From: Lineus longissimus
Lineage: Eukaryota > Nemertea > Pilidiophora > Heteronemertea > Lineidae
Reading direction: 5' to 3'
Assembly (NCBI RefSeq): GCF_910592395.1
Contig: NC_088324.1
Coordinates: 13,170,953-13,234,952 of the forward strand
Length of the DNA: 64,000 nucleotides
A model generated the notes under the pieces. That model did no database searches. It saw only the letters and a list, made by a program, of their open reading frames with translations, and had not been told where the DNA came from. Positions 49,101 to 60,726 of this stretch are shown here, in pieces (positions within the stretch are counted from its first letter, which is position 1; every line of letters starts with the position of its first letter). Position numbers and translations under genes: made by a program.

Positions 49101-51137
49101 ATTGCCACTTCAGATATGGCGAGGTAAACTGGGGAAAAAGTATATTTTCTACTATCAGGAATGAGTAAAACTCCTCTGTTTGTGAAACGTTCTCCTGTGT
49201 GCAAGGTCTGTACACCTCAGCTCTTCACCCAAATTTCTCTGTATAGACTCCTCCAGGTAGTGCATTAGAAGAGTCCATTTGGGAAAGTGGGGGTGTATTG
49301 GTCAATCTTTCCATCTGCAGGTTTTGGTATTGGTATAAAGGAGGTGTGTGGTCTGATCTATAATGCATTAGCTTTATACGAGCTTGCCAGAAAATTTAAA
49401 AGGTAACAAATCACTTTGAATAGTTTATTTGTGCATTTGAACATTCCAACTAGATTCTATGTTGACTGGACATTTGGGCATTTTCATGTGCAATTTCTTC
49501 ATGCTTTCTTGGTACTCATGATTTTGACCCTGACCTGAAATAATAATAATGACATCCCTTTTCCAGTCACAATGCCCCACAGACATTTGACAGATGCCTT
49601 CAAAATCTGCACACTCTCCGAAAAATCTGCCAGGGTGTTCTGAGAGAAAAATTACCTGTTGACGCAGGGCTGACTCGGCTGAAAGAAATGGTGCTTAATC
49701 CTACAACAGTGACTTCCAGTGTTCAGGCTGCTACCTCACAAGACTCTGTATCTGCTTTAACTTCCACAATGAGGCCGTCTACGTCTGATATCACGATGCT
49801 TCCCAGTGGGGGGCGCTCACCAGCCGTCGGGTTCAACCTAAGGCAGAAAGATGTTGAAGCCGTCCAGAGTAAATTTCAACAGCTTTGGGAGAATATTAAT
49901 CACTTTTGGTGAGGATTTACGGATTTTGAGATATTTCAGAAAAGGTTTTTCTTACTAGTTAAATATAATCATGTCACAAGTGTTTATCATGAGGTCATGA
50001 CAATAAGTCTTGATATTTTACATTTTAGTGTCGAACTTTTGCACCAGATGTCACTATTAGTCCCTTAACAGATACATTTACAGTCAGTTCAGATTTGATG
50101 GGTCTTTCTGCTTTTCTAGTGATCTCCTGATGCAAGTCTTCCAAGTCCCAAATGGTGGTCCTCTACCCCCTGATCTGCCCAGTCGTGACCAGGCGGTTGA
50201 ATTCTTTGCCAGACTACTGCCGTGCATTGAGCAGCTACGGACAAGCTACCGAAAGTAAGAATCTTTCTAATCAACTGCTCTCAGCCTTGAGTCTGTTGGG
50301 GAATTATGTCCTTTTTCCAGGGGGATTCTTTACTATGACCAGACCAGGGAGGTATTGAAGTTGTCTGGCTTAGCCTAGTTTATTTGGGCAGTCTAGTCTA
50401 GCCTTGTCTACATGTAGTCCGTGGTGTCGTCTGTTGTCTTTGGTGTCAGATTTGGATTCTCAGCTCAGCTAGAACCATATATACAAGGGGGGATTTCCCT
50501 TAAACTCTATTCAGCAAGTAAGCTCAAAATCAGAAGGGTCATTAAGGTTTTTAGCTCACAACCTCCAGTGGTACTCTACCCCCTCCCCATCAATTTTGTG
50601 ACATTTGTTTGACGAGTTCTCTTGTTTCCAGTATGCTAATGTCCTCGCCCGAGCAGCTTGAAGCGCATCCCCAGGTCTTCCTCAAACTCTGTGAAAACGT
50701 CAACTCATTCTTTGTCAAATTAGATGTACAGGTAGGTGCATGAACGTCCTTATCTGGCATGTAACCATGGTGACAGTATCTATAAGGTCCATCCTGACAC
50801 CAAGATCCAAGTGAGGAAGAATGAGGGTGTTGTTAACTTGAAAAAGGTCGATATGTGGCATATCTCGTTTGGCAATGGACTCACTAAAAGTAAACTCTAC
50901 ATGTACTTATATGGACCTGGGTACCTTAAAAAGCCATTCTAATGGTAATTTGTTCTGTTCTTGCAGATCACATCACCCCCACTTGAACCCAGCCAGCTCG
51001 AGTATTTTTACTCCGATAATGAAAAACGTGAGGTGCTCAAATGTGGCTATTCTCAATTGGAGGAAATGATTAACAGGCTGGAATTCTGTGATACGCAACT
51101 CATACCTGAGGAAAGACTGATTATACACAGTAGCTAA
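43181..51137 (+). CDS. SWT1: Transcriptional protein SWT1 (WW domain plus PIN endoribonuclease)
   Basis: Fifteen coding exons give 1,437 residues (human about 900): 43181-43693, 43968-46103, 46427-46591, 46792-46902, 47169-47253, 47484-47572, 47882-48019, 48239-48333, 48549-48611, 48918-49006, 49321-49402, 49567-49908, 50120-50254, 50632-50731, 50967-51137. Swt1 is a nuclear endoribonuclease in quality control of messenger ribonucleoprotein near nuclear pores. Residues 11-42 are a WW domain (W15, YYFNQ, W39, P42). Residues about 50-880 are Lys/Ser-rich, disordered, and mostly one 712-codon exon. The PIN domain starts near 884 (FIVLDTNVLMQH, D890; PWIVMQELDSLKD, E926; LFTNDMNLCSKA, D1015), with the metal-binding acids kept. 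The remaining ~400 residues form the helical C-terminal region typical of the family. The extra length is in the linker. AATAAA follows at 51271-51276. Confidence 0.94.
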
Positions 51138-51270
51138 ACAAGATCAGGCGAGCTTAATTGCCCAACGATGGCGATATCTTGTCCATCAGTATGTTTGTAT
51201 AGCCAATCTATACAGGAGGATTTCTTTCAAAGTTCTATTTCTACATTTATTATTTTGTTATTGACATAAC

Positions 51271-51276
51271 AATAAA
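51271..51276 (+). terminator. Polyadenylation signal, SWT1
   Basis: AATAAA 134 bases past the SWT1 stop, before the convergent POLR1H 3' end. Confidence 0.65.
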
Positions 51277-51669
51277 AGAATTCATTACTTAGAGTTGTTT
51301 TCTTTGTTGTTCTGTCTTTTTAAGAAACCATCTTATCAGCAAATGATCTCCCGGTATATCAATGAGTCTTTCATCAGTGTGATGATGTACCTCCCAATTG
51401 ACGTCATCCATACAGAGGAAACGATACATTTTGAAATGGTACTGAAGGCTCCTCCATCCTTAGTGTAGTTTAGTCATAACCTGACAATAGAACGGACAGT
51501 CCGAGTAGTGTGGGTAGAGAAAAGAGGCCACCACCTTTTGTCTCAAGACGGGCCACTGCAGACTTGACATATGGCCCTAGAGACTAAGTTACAACTTGAC
51601 AATACCGTGGACAGTTGTGTATCAATCTTATATTGATCTGACAAAACAAGAACAGAATCTTTTTCAAGT

Positions 51670-51675
51670 TTTATT
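51670..51675 (-). terminator. Polyadenylation signal, POLR1H
   Basis: AATAAA on the minus strand about 45 bases after the POLR1H stop, which implies a very short 3'UTR that does not overlap the SWT1 transcript. The stretch between the two signals (51277-51669) shows no gene. Confidence 0.55.
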
Positions 51676-51718
51676 GTTTAACAACTTAATATGTACAGTA
51701 AAATATGATTCGATGCTG

Positions 51719-53043
51719 CTAAGAAAATTCGGATTCTTGGAACCTGCAAAGAACAACAACAAGGTATCAAGTGATGAAAGAATACAAAAAATTCTAGGCG
51801 GCCTCCATAGGCCTCAACCAACCCAACCTACGACCTTTTCAAACACAAGAAGCATTCAATCAAATACTATAGGTTGTTAAAGTGTAATATTAATATGAGT
51901 ACTATGTTGTCTTTATTGAAAAGAAGGAGCAAAACCTACTCACCCGCAGCGTGGACATGTGAAGAATACTGTCTGGCCTTCATCAGCTCCTCTCGTCTGC
52001 CTGGTGGAGAATGTCATTCCCTCATTACCACACTTGGAACACTGCCGGTCAACCTGAGGATGGAGAATTAGTCACTATCTTTTTCTGGTATAAAACTTAA
52101 GTTATTTGCTGTTATCTGTTCCGACTAAAGTCTTCAAATGGAAATCCGATCAATTTTGGAGTTGACCTGGAAAAATTCTAAATCAATATTGACAGCCAAC
52201 TGCACACGTGCACACTGTGAAGGTCAATACCATTAGCATGGCCAGGAGCAGGCCTCGTGATAGGCAGGTCTAGACCTTAGAATCAATAACTCATGTGTCC
52301 ATTGCTCAGTGGAGAATTAGTCAATGAAAATCAAAGTATTCAACCCAGATATGTTGAGTCTGTTCTTGAATTGACGCAAGTTGATCAAACTATCATGTTT
52401 TTAAACAAACTTATCCTTACTTTTATACACTCACATTTTCAACTGTGCTAAAAGAATAATACCAGAATGTTGTATCATGTGTATGTTGCATACAACAAGG
52501 CATGTTTCTTATGAACGCAATTGTACTTACCAGAGGCCCTTTACTTGCTTCCTCATCATCGAGTGCTGAAGATGTTTGAGTTTTTCGCTTATTGAACACA
52601 ACTTTGGAGTGGATCTCTACACCATCATATTCTGTGAGCAAATATAAGAAATCTGTGAAATACCAAATGTTCTGACTATCATTTGAGAGGCAACCTATTT
52701 CTATGGTAATATCTCTACAAGTGCTTTGTGAGTGTTGTCTAAGGATGTTGTCCTGTCATAGAGCACATGAGACAATGTGGCAAAACTTTTTGTGAGCTAA
52801 CCTTGAACATAGGCTTGAGATTCGTCAAGGCTTTCTTAAAACCCAGCTGGATCTAAACCAAGCAGCAAGCAGCAAACATGAGTCACCATCACCTTACTCA
52901 TATGTCATCTTACCTATAACATCAAGTTGAAATTTACAATTGCTACAGGTGACAACATCGGCCAATCCCGGGTTTGGCATGATTGTTCCACACTCCGGAC
53001 AAAAGGTGATATCACCATCAAATACAACCTTCTTTGTCGTCAT
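51719..53043 (-). CDS. POLR1H: RNA polymerase I subunit RPA12 (zinc-ribbon protein)
   Basis: Four minus-strand exons (53043-52914, 52631-52531, 52053-51944, 51743-51719) join into 121 residues (human 126). It is the small zinc-ribbon subunit of RNA polymerase I that supports transcript cleavage and termination of rRNA synthesis in the nucleolus. N-terminal zinc ribbon: C15-x2-C18 and C33-x2-C36. C-terminal TFIIS-type ribbon: C82-x2-C85 and C110-x2-C113, with the catalytic Asp-Glu pair D101-E102 in RGADEGQTVFFTC. The last exon adds only FQESEFS, matching the FQEKEDS end of the human protein, although the usual residue before it is Lys and here it is Gly. The start is the only ATG that yields the full first ribbon. 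The 5' end faces the small membrane-protein gene. Confidence 0.97.
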
Positions 53044-54037
53044 ATTTCTGATCAAATCTGAAAGATATTTTAATTTAACTAAATCTAAGGATCAGAGAGT
53101 GTCAGAGTCAGTGGAATATCTCGCAGTATGTCTCAAACATCGTTATACTATTGAAATAAATGTACACAGTGGCTATGATGTTATAACAACTAAATTGTAT
53201 AATGTACAATACTTTTTAAAACATGGAGAAATTACATGGAGGGTCTTTGTAGACTTTTGTCTTAGCTTTGTAGTAGTAGGGGTCTTTGTTCTGCGGTTTG
53301 GGTCTTCATAATGGTCTTGGGTATGTGGTCTTGCTGAGGTAACAGCCAACCCTCTGCAAACGCCTAAATCAATCATTAAAATGAATACCAGAGATGGTAC
53401 TTTGGCTCTTTATTGACCAACTGAAACATTTTGTAACACTTACACTTCACCAATCAGTAAAAAAGGAGATATCTTTTTCAAAACCAAACTTGCTCAAAAG
53501 AGCACATGGCAATGTTTACATGTGTTGTAAAAACAAGGAATTTACTTCCGGGTTTAAGACGAAACGGAATAAAAATCAAGTCTCTATATAAAAAAGAATA
53601 AAACGAATCAAAAGACACCAGAATCGAAAGTTTATGAACTAATATCACCAAAATAGTCTGAACCTGAACTTATTCCGATAAAAAAAGTTTTAGTCGGAAA
53701 ACTGTATTCTGATTTTCTATGCCTCCCAGTATTTGCAATCTCCAAGCGTGGTCAATTGTGACCATTGTTGCCAAGCCTGTTTCACTCGACCTACTGACTA
53801 TGTGAGAATTTCAGCGGGTGCATGTAAAATTCGACAGATGGACCGACGGACCGACGGCCGGGAGATTGCCTTTCATAATCACTCCCGTTTCACGTGCACA
53901 GCTCATGGCATCTTTATAGTTCAAGGCCAATTCATTCATTTCATATTTAAGCCGGTTTCTCTGCCAACGTTACAGATTTTCGCAAGCATATTACTGGTGT
54001 TAATATCGTTCCGATTTTTGAAGTAAATAAAGAAGAA
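53044..54037. promoter_or_regulatory. Divergent intergenic region between POLR1H and the small membrane-protein gene
   Basis: The 994 bases between two divergent start codons likely hold both promoters. The segment about 53.8-53.9 kb carries a short gac-rich repeat (gacagatggaccgacgg) and is the most G+C-rich part. No exon was seen. Confidence 0.4.
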
Positions 54038-56966
54038 ATGGCACCCTTGGCGGTTCAGAGACTGGCGGAGGAAGTGAGTAGAGATCAGGTAACATGATCT
54101 ATGTTGAAACAAAGTATCCTCTTAGTGTATTATGCAGTGCATGTGTTTGTTGTTTTGTCTTGATGTACTCAGTACTGTTCATGCTGTTACTGTAGTGTTT
54201 GTTTTAATCAAGCCGGATCCATCCAATGGCCAAATAATGGGATGGGGGCGCGGCCTATAATGTCTGTAATGGCACATGTACATGTACATCCCATATGTGG
54301 CTGGGGCTGGGGCTGGGGCTGGGGGGCATGCGGGCAACCCATGCCAGCAATCGAAAGGCCGATTTAAATCGCTGGTTCGCTGGCAGCCCAGAAGTTGCTT
54401 GTCAATTTGGTTTCTAGTAGGCCCCCTATTGCCACAAGTGACGTCCTGCCCAAGTCCCTATCGACTCAACCTGAGCTCCCTGAACTGAAGTTGCTGCACG
54501 TGGCCGTCTTATTATTTGTTCAATATTAAGTCATACTAAATCTTAAAAACACTCTCTTTCAGGACATAAATGGAGAAGGTTCAGCAGCTGTGCGAGCAAG
54601 TGTTGCATTCTTTATGAGTAAGTAGCTTACCAAAGGACTGGTTTGTGGCCTTGGGTAATTCACTCAGCTATCCTAGGGATTCTTTGTTGCCTATTCTTCA
54701 ATAATGTATCAGAATTCTCACTGGTAGTCGCATTGAAAGAAGTATAGAATGATCATTAGGCCAAATAATAAATGTTGGAATCAAAACTTTACAATGCAGT
54801 TTGCCAGTTTACCAGAATAGTCAAAACAGGTCATTCATGAAATTTCCTGGTTGAACTCCATGCATCATTCTTTTCTAGGGTATGAGAAGACATGAACATG
54901 TTTTACACCAAGTTGGTGTCGAAATCATAATGAAGTTGGTCACCCAAAAAGTCGTCATATTTTCATTGAAATATAAAGTAATATTCAAGCTATGGAACTT
55001 TGGAAGAGTTACATTCGTTGCACAACTTATTGTCTGGTCCGATGATTATAATATGAGTCAGTTGAATTGATTAGATGACTTTATAACGCTGATTATTGCG
55101 AAGGCCTACATGGATTGCTGCCAAGGCAAGTCGATCGTTGGAAATATTTGGAATATTCCAATGACTGTTGTATATCATTATCAGAGCAAAAACATCCTGG
55201 TGAAATTTGGAATCGGATGTTCTTTCTCTACTATTTTCTGAGAAATCTCATTGGCCTATTTGATACTAATTGGCCTTATCAATCAGGAAGGAACAAGGAT
55301 GAAGGGGTATGGAAAAGAAAAGAAAAAAAAGTTTTGATATTGGGCCTACTGTACAGCCAACTGTGTTTGTCCATTGTTATGGTTGTAACCTATAGGAATG
55401 TCTTAACAACATTAACTTGATACTTTTTAAATAGAAATGTAAGGTTGGTATAATTGTGTATGGGTGGATATTAATGAATCATGAAAAAAAGCACTTATCA
55501 ATGTGAAAATAGTCATAACTGGATGGATCAATATTCATGTGCTTGATGCGTGATATTCTCATAATTTCATTCCCCCCTTACAACCAATAATGAGTCAGGC
55601 CCAACATGAAAATGTAATAAAAGCTCTAGTCTAAAAATGGCCTGGTGGGGTAACCAGCAACAGCTGTCGTGTTTACTATATTACTTACTGAACATGCTCT
55701 GTTCACGTGCACAAAGAAGCCTAGATTTTTCTCACGTCTCCCGGTCAGGTCATGTTATACTTATAAGTACTTGGCGGCTGGCACTTGGCCAATAACCTAT
55801 TTATACAACCAGGAATGTCTGGGTGTCGGAAAATAGAACTCATAATTTCTGGTGTGATTATCTGTGGCTGGGCTCAATCAATCATATTATCATTGCCTCT
55901 GTATTATTGTTGCATCCATCGCTCCAATCAGATTTTCTTCCAGATGACGTACAACCTCATTCGATGCAGCTTGCGACCTGACGTGAGGAACGCTGATCTC
56001 TTGGGTCCAAATATGCATAAATCGGGCTGTGACAAGAGGAACCTCTCGTTACAGTTGCCATGGTTACCAAATCATCTTGATTCGTTATGTTTGGTACTTA
56101 TCTTGTTCATGTATTTTTGTATCATCATGAGTTTTTGTGCTGTATAACTTATAAATGTAGTTCTTTTATTCCCACACCTTCTGGTATTCTAATTTTCTGA
56201 CGAAAAAAACTTACTTGAAAAATGTCTTTCAACATGATATCTAAGCCATATTGTCTCATAAGAACTTTTCTGCATCAAATTTTATTGGCTCTCATATACA
56301 TTGCAAATTCAGTTCCTTTGGTATTTCGCTGAAAAGATTCAGTGGTAGATTTTAATAGGCCATGCCATTGGCTTGATCTGCCTGAGCTCTAGTTATTTCT
56401 GGTGTAAAAATTTAGACAATTACAGTGTAATATGAATCCGGCTATTTTTTTCTACTGAGCTGTACCACTGCATTAACATCTGAATATATCTTGGACTGTC
56501 CTCACTGCCTCTTCTGAATCCACATCTCCTTCCTCAGTCATCCCCTAGTTCATCATAGATAACTCAGAATGTCATGAATCCGCCCCTTCCCTAAGAACAC
56601 TCCAAACTAACCATGTGCATTCCCTTTCAGCGATGACTGGTAGTTTTGCCGCTCAAACCGCTCTTCTCAACAAGCTGCCAAACAAGTTGAAGGGAACGAC
56701 AATCCCATTTGGTGAGTTTCTCTAAATACGAGGTTCTGCTGTAGAACCACTCTATAGAGGATTACTGAGTTCAAATTGAAGAAGAATACAAAGTCTAGGT
56801 TGTCAGACATTCTACCCGTAGTTTCTTTGTTCAATTTAAGAATAGTTTCATGGTAGACATTAACTTAATTTGTTTTATCTGTTTCATTCCAGCATTTGCC
56901 GTTGCAGTTGCGTGTTCCTGTTATAAGCAGCTTTCTCCGTCCAAGGTGAGAAAGATGGCAGAATAA
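54038..56966 (+). CDS. Small two-helix membrane protein, family uncertain
   Basis: Four exons (54038-54088, 54563-54617, 56631-56711, 56893-56966) give 86 residues. The product begins MAPLAVQRLAEE, then DINGEGSAAV, a hydrophobic stretch (VRASVAFFMTMTGSFAAQTALL), a basic turn (NKLPNKLKG), a second hydrophobic stretch (TTIPFAFAVAVACSCY) and a basic end (KQLSPSKVRKMAE). A two-helix hairpin in a membrane, perhaps mitochondrial or ER, is likely. Helix spacing and the basic turn recall TMEM141, but identity is too low for a firm call. Two in-phase donors are possible for exon 1 (after GAA at 54073, or after CAG at 54088), changing length by five residues. Intron 2 is about 2.0 kb. The last exon may be spliced in two ways (see findings). 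Confidence 0.7.
54298..54326. repeat. GGCTGG microsatellite
   Basis: Four to five tandem ggctgg units followed by a G run, in intron 1 of the small membrane-protein gene. Confidence 0.85.
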
Positions 56967-59289
56967 AGACGGAACAAATTTGTTGGAACCATTGAATCAA
57001 ATTATTGTAAGTATGCTAATTTTTGAAAAAGTCATTTCTGGAAATTCTTGATGTTTCTTTTGAGGAGTGCAAAGTGTGTTACTCTTTGAAATAGAAATCA
57101 GTTAAGCTAAATCCAATATTATCCTAGGATGTTTTAAGTATTTAGTATTGGGTAGTGGAAACTTTTTATTGGATGATGATGTAATGGCCAACCCAAGTTG
57201 GACTGCTTATAAAATGATCAAGGTTAACATTGCATCATGTTTCAAGAGAGGTTTGGTAATGTGTCGTATGCCAATGGACTTTAGAATGATTAAACCAGAT
57301 GTGTAGGCATGGGCCTTATCTAGGTGAATAGGTGATGTCCTTGGCATGTTTGAAATAATTTCAAACTAAGTCTTTGGCAACGTTTATATAGATGTCGTTG
57401 TCACATTTGAGGAATCTATGGGAAACCATGCAGTCATGGAGTCTTGTTGCTATATAAATCTTTATAATTCATGATCTATGTCAACTTTCCCAGTGAATAC
57501 AACTGGAATACATCCAGTTGTTGACCTTATTTCAAATTTGAAACATGTATAGCATAAGCATTGAATCTAATGTTGAAATGAAATTCTCATTGCAGGTGTT
57601 ACAATGACCAAGACATGCAGAAACCATGAGGTTGATCTGAGATTAAACATCTTTCTGTGTCCACAATCTGACAGTCGTCGGACTTTTGTGGCACTGAGAA
57701 TCTAATGGTGCTTTGTTCGTTTGGCTGGGTGCTGCAACACTTCTCAATCAAATGACAAGAACTCTGCGAGTTTTTTCCGGGGACTTTTGTAAGGATATTG
57801 TAATCAGGCGAAGATGATTTCTTCAAAGCTACACCTACATCATAAGTTGATAAGAAACATTTCAAACTAATCCAGGAACTCTGCAAAAATGTGCTTACAT
57901 GTAGTTTGTTTTTCTGGAGAAGTAACGTTGGCAGATTTTGCTCACATCTTTTAATTTGCCAAAGTCATGAGATAGGCCCATCTTTTATATCATTATAAAT
58001 TATTATAAATAGACGAAAGTAAGAAGAGGTGTGGTAGTCTTTGTACTTGCGGCAAGTTTACAATAGTTTTTGTACTTAAAGCCATTTAAAATGCCATTGT
58101 ACTGCTGTAAGTGAGGAGCCTACACACTTCAGTTGTGAGTCTCGAGGTAAATACTGTTGATTATTTCACCATGTGCTGTTACTAAAAACTCATTATAGCC
58201 CGGACGTGGTCAGAGCCCTTCGTGTTAAAAAACAACTTCACATGCACATGAATGGTGAAATACGATTTGTTATGAGGTAGGCTTTGAATTCTACAAATAT
58301 GACCAAATTTCTTTGCCATTGTCTCATATTGACATCATCTGGTCTTTGACATGCCAGTATCTTCTGGCGTTATGCGTCTGACTGTACTTCAGGATGAGGA
58401 AGGAGGAGTTTTTAGGATTGACGTACACCGCTGGTAAGTCTGCACAGGTGTTTGTTCTGTTAGCAGACTCATTTAGATAGAAAACTGTCTCAAAATCATT
58501 TGCCAGTGTACTGCCTTCGAAAATAAGTCATCAAACAATCGGACATTTAAGTATTAAGAGCATAAGTTAGCTTCTCTGGCTGTTAGTAGTATTACTCTGT
58601 TGCATTTATTTTGCTTGGAATTTGTGCTAGAGTTATGTGTCTTACGAGCCAAAAATGTACTCCCAAAATGAAGTCTGAAAATGTATAATCTTGAAGTATA
58701 TGTATACATTTTGCTACCATAAGTAAGATTTTGTTTTGGTTTGTGCCTAGTGAGGTCTCTTTAAGTGCCATGAATATGCACAGTATCTGACACTTGTATA
58801 ATGTAAATTCTTGTATATATGTAAATTCTGTTAATGAGTTGGGCTGAATGTAGGTGTAGATATATTAGAATGCTTTGGAGTTGCTGCATAACATTTGGGC
58901 ACAAAAATCCACAGTGAAATTAATGGTCTTGGAGACAAAACTATTTTAAATTCCAAATTTATTTGCCAGCTTCTTTATAGAGAATTGAAATTGCTAGACC
59001 TAAGAATTTTAAAATATTTAATTGAAAGAAGATGAATGCGGTGCTTGTATTCTCAGAGCCGATTTTGTGCAAAAATTGTCTCAAGATTTTGTCTCTTAAG
59101 TTGCCAAGACTTAATGTTTCTTTGTGGATGTATTGTACTGAATGTATTGCTTTTACTTTAATGGTATTTTGATATCTTCATTGTTACGAAAAATAAAATT
59201 GTGAATAATTGTACACTCGTCTTTTCTGATTCATGTCTCTACTCTCTCAGCTTGTTGAAAATACAACAGAGCTATCTCACTCCTCTGAT
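56967..59289 (+). other. Probable long, spliced 3'UTR of the small membrane-protein gene
   Basis: No coding exon is seen. A GTAAGT donor after 57006 and a ctcattgcag acceptor ending at 57595 outline an intron wholly after the stop codon. AATAAA at 59192-59197, with a T/GT-rich tail, is the likely end. The stretch is AT-rich throughout, as UTRs here are. Confidence 0.45.
59192..59197 (+). terminator. Candidate polyadenylation signal, small membrane-protein gene
   Basis: AATAAA at the end of the AT-rich stretch, just before the minisatellite. An AATAAA also overlaps the stop codon (56962-56967) but is unlikely to be used. Confidence 0.45.
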
Positions 59290-60405
59290 TCGCAATACGA
59301 TGGAACGGCCAGGCCCGATTAAGCCTGGTTGGGGCTGTCTGGACTCCCTCAGTCGGTCGGCATGCAACAGGTTGGAGCTGCCAGGTCAGATTTGGTCTGG
59401 CTGTGACTGTCTCAAAGCTCCCATCCTCGATTAGGAAGATGGAACAGCCAGGCCCAATTCAGTCTGGTTGTGGCTGTCTCAACTCCCTCAATCGGTCGGC
59501 ATGCAACAGGCTGCAGCTGCCAGGTCAGATTTGGTCTGGCTGTGACTGTCACAAAGCTGCCCTCTATCAGGAAGATGGAACACCCAGGACCGATTTGGCC
59601 TGGTTGTGGCTGTCTCGACTCCCTCAGTCAGTCGGCATGCAACAGGTTGGAGCTGCCAGGTCAGATTTGGTCTGGCTGTGACTGTCTCAAAGCTCCCATC
59701 CTCGATTAGGAAGATGGAACAGCCAGGACCAATTCAGCCTGGTTGTGGCTGTCTCAACTCCCTCAATCGGTCGGCATGCAACAGGTTGAAGCTGCCAGGT
59801 CAGATTCGGTCTGGCTGTGACTGTCTCAAACCTCCCACTATGCATGCAAGTAGATGGATTGGCCAGGCCTGATTTGGCCTTGTTGTGACTGTCTCAATCC
59901 TCCCACTGTGTATGCAAGTAGATGGATTGGCTAGGCCTGATTCGGCATTGTTGTGACTGTCTCCAACCTCCCACTATGCATGCAAGTGGATGGATTGCCC
60001 AGGCCTGATTTGGCCTTGTTGTAACCGTCTCAAACCTCCCACTATGCATGCAACTGGATGGATTGGCCAGGCCTGATTTGGCCTTGTTGTGACTGTCTCA
60101 AACCTCCCAATATGCATGCAAGTACGTAGATGTAGATGGATTGGCCAGGCCTGATTAGGCCTTGTTGTGACTGTCTCAAATTTCCCACTGTGTATGCAAG
60201 TAGATGGATTGGCCAAGCCTGATTTGGTCTTTTTGTAACTGTCTCAAATCTCCCACCATGGCTGTAAGAAGATGGAGCACCCAGGCCCGATTTGGCCTGG
60301 TTGTGACTGTCTCAAAGCTCCCACCATGCATACAAGACGATGGATCGGCCAGGCCTGATTTGGTCTGGATTTGACTGTCTCTTCTCTTTTCCTGTGACGG
60401 CCAGA
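59290..60405. repeat. Minisatellite: four ~137-bp dimers followed by about eight 68-bp monomers
   Basis: In the left part the phrase ggcatgcaacagg recurs at 59359, 59498, 59634 and 59773 (spacing 139, 136, 139). In the right part gatggattgg or its variants recur at 59853, 59921, 59989, 60057, 60135, 60203, 60271 and 60339 (spacing mostly 68, once 78). Each long unit is two diverged 68-71-base halves sharing gccaggc-ngatttggcctg and tgtgactgtctcaaa. The array therefore changes from a dimeric higher-order form to a monomeric one. Open frames across it are only repeat translations. Confidence 0.93.
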
Positions 60406-60585
60406 TGGTGGAGCATCCATCTTGATATGGTCATGCTTGTGGCACAGAGCAGCACCTACCACATGGATTAAGCACAGTTTGAGGGGCAAAGTGACCTTTA
60501 AAGTCTTTCAGACTTCAAGACCACATCCAAGGTGTCCAACCAGGCTACCTTCAAATTAAGCGACAAGGTCATTTCTGTACAATAT

Positions 60586-60591
60586 TTTATT
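60586..60591 (-). terminator. Polyadenylation signal, HTH-like gene
   Basis: AATAAA on the minus strand about 135 bases past the stop codon and clear of the minisatellite. Confidence 0.6.
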
Positions 60592-60726
60592 GAAAAGAAA
60601 TAATAATGTTTTTCACAAGCAATTCATCGGTATATAAAGTTGAGTATTATTGGTGACTGTATGCATAGTTACAAGAAGGAAAATTTGATCATGAGACTCC
60701 TCTGTTTTTGATCTCCCAACTGACCA

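Noticed and set aside
55785-56147. 120-codon open frame in intron 2 of the small membrane-protein gene
   Set aside because: Cys/Leu-rich, no family signature, no flanking signals; a chance frame in AT-rich DNA.
59201-59872. Overlapping open frames with a repeated GCDCLKAP-type peptide
   Set aside because: They are translations of the minisatellite. Units of 136-139 bases shift frame between copies, so no stable repeated protein is encoded.
60244-60489. Minus-strand open frames across the minisatellite
   Set aside because: Repeat translation with no splice sites or recognisable domain.
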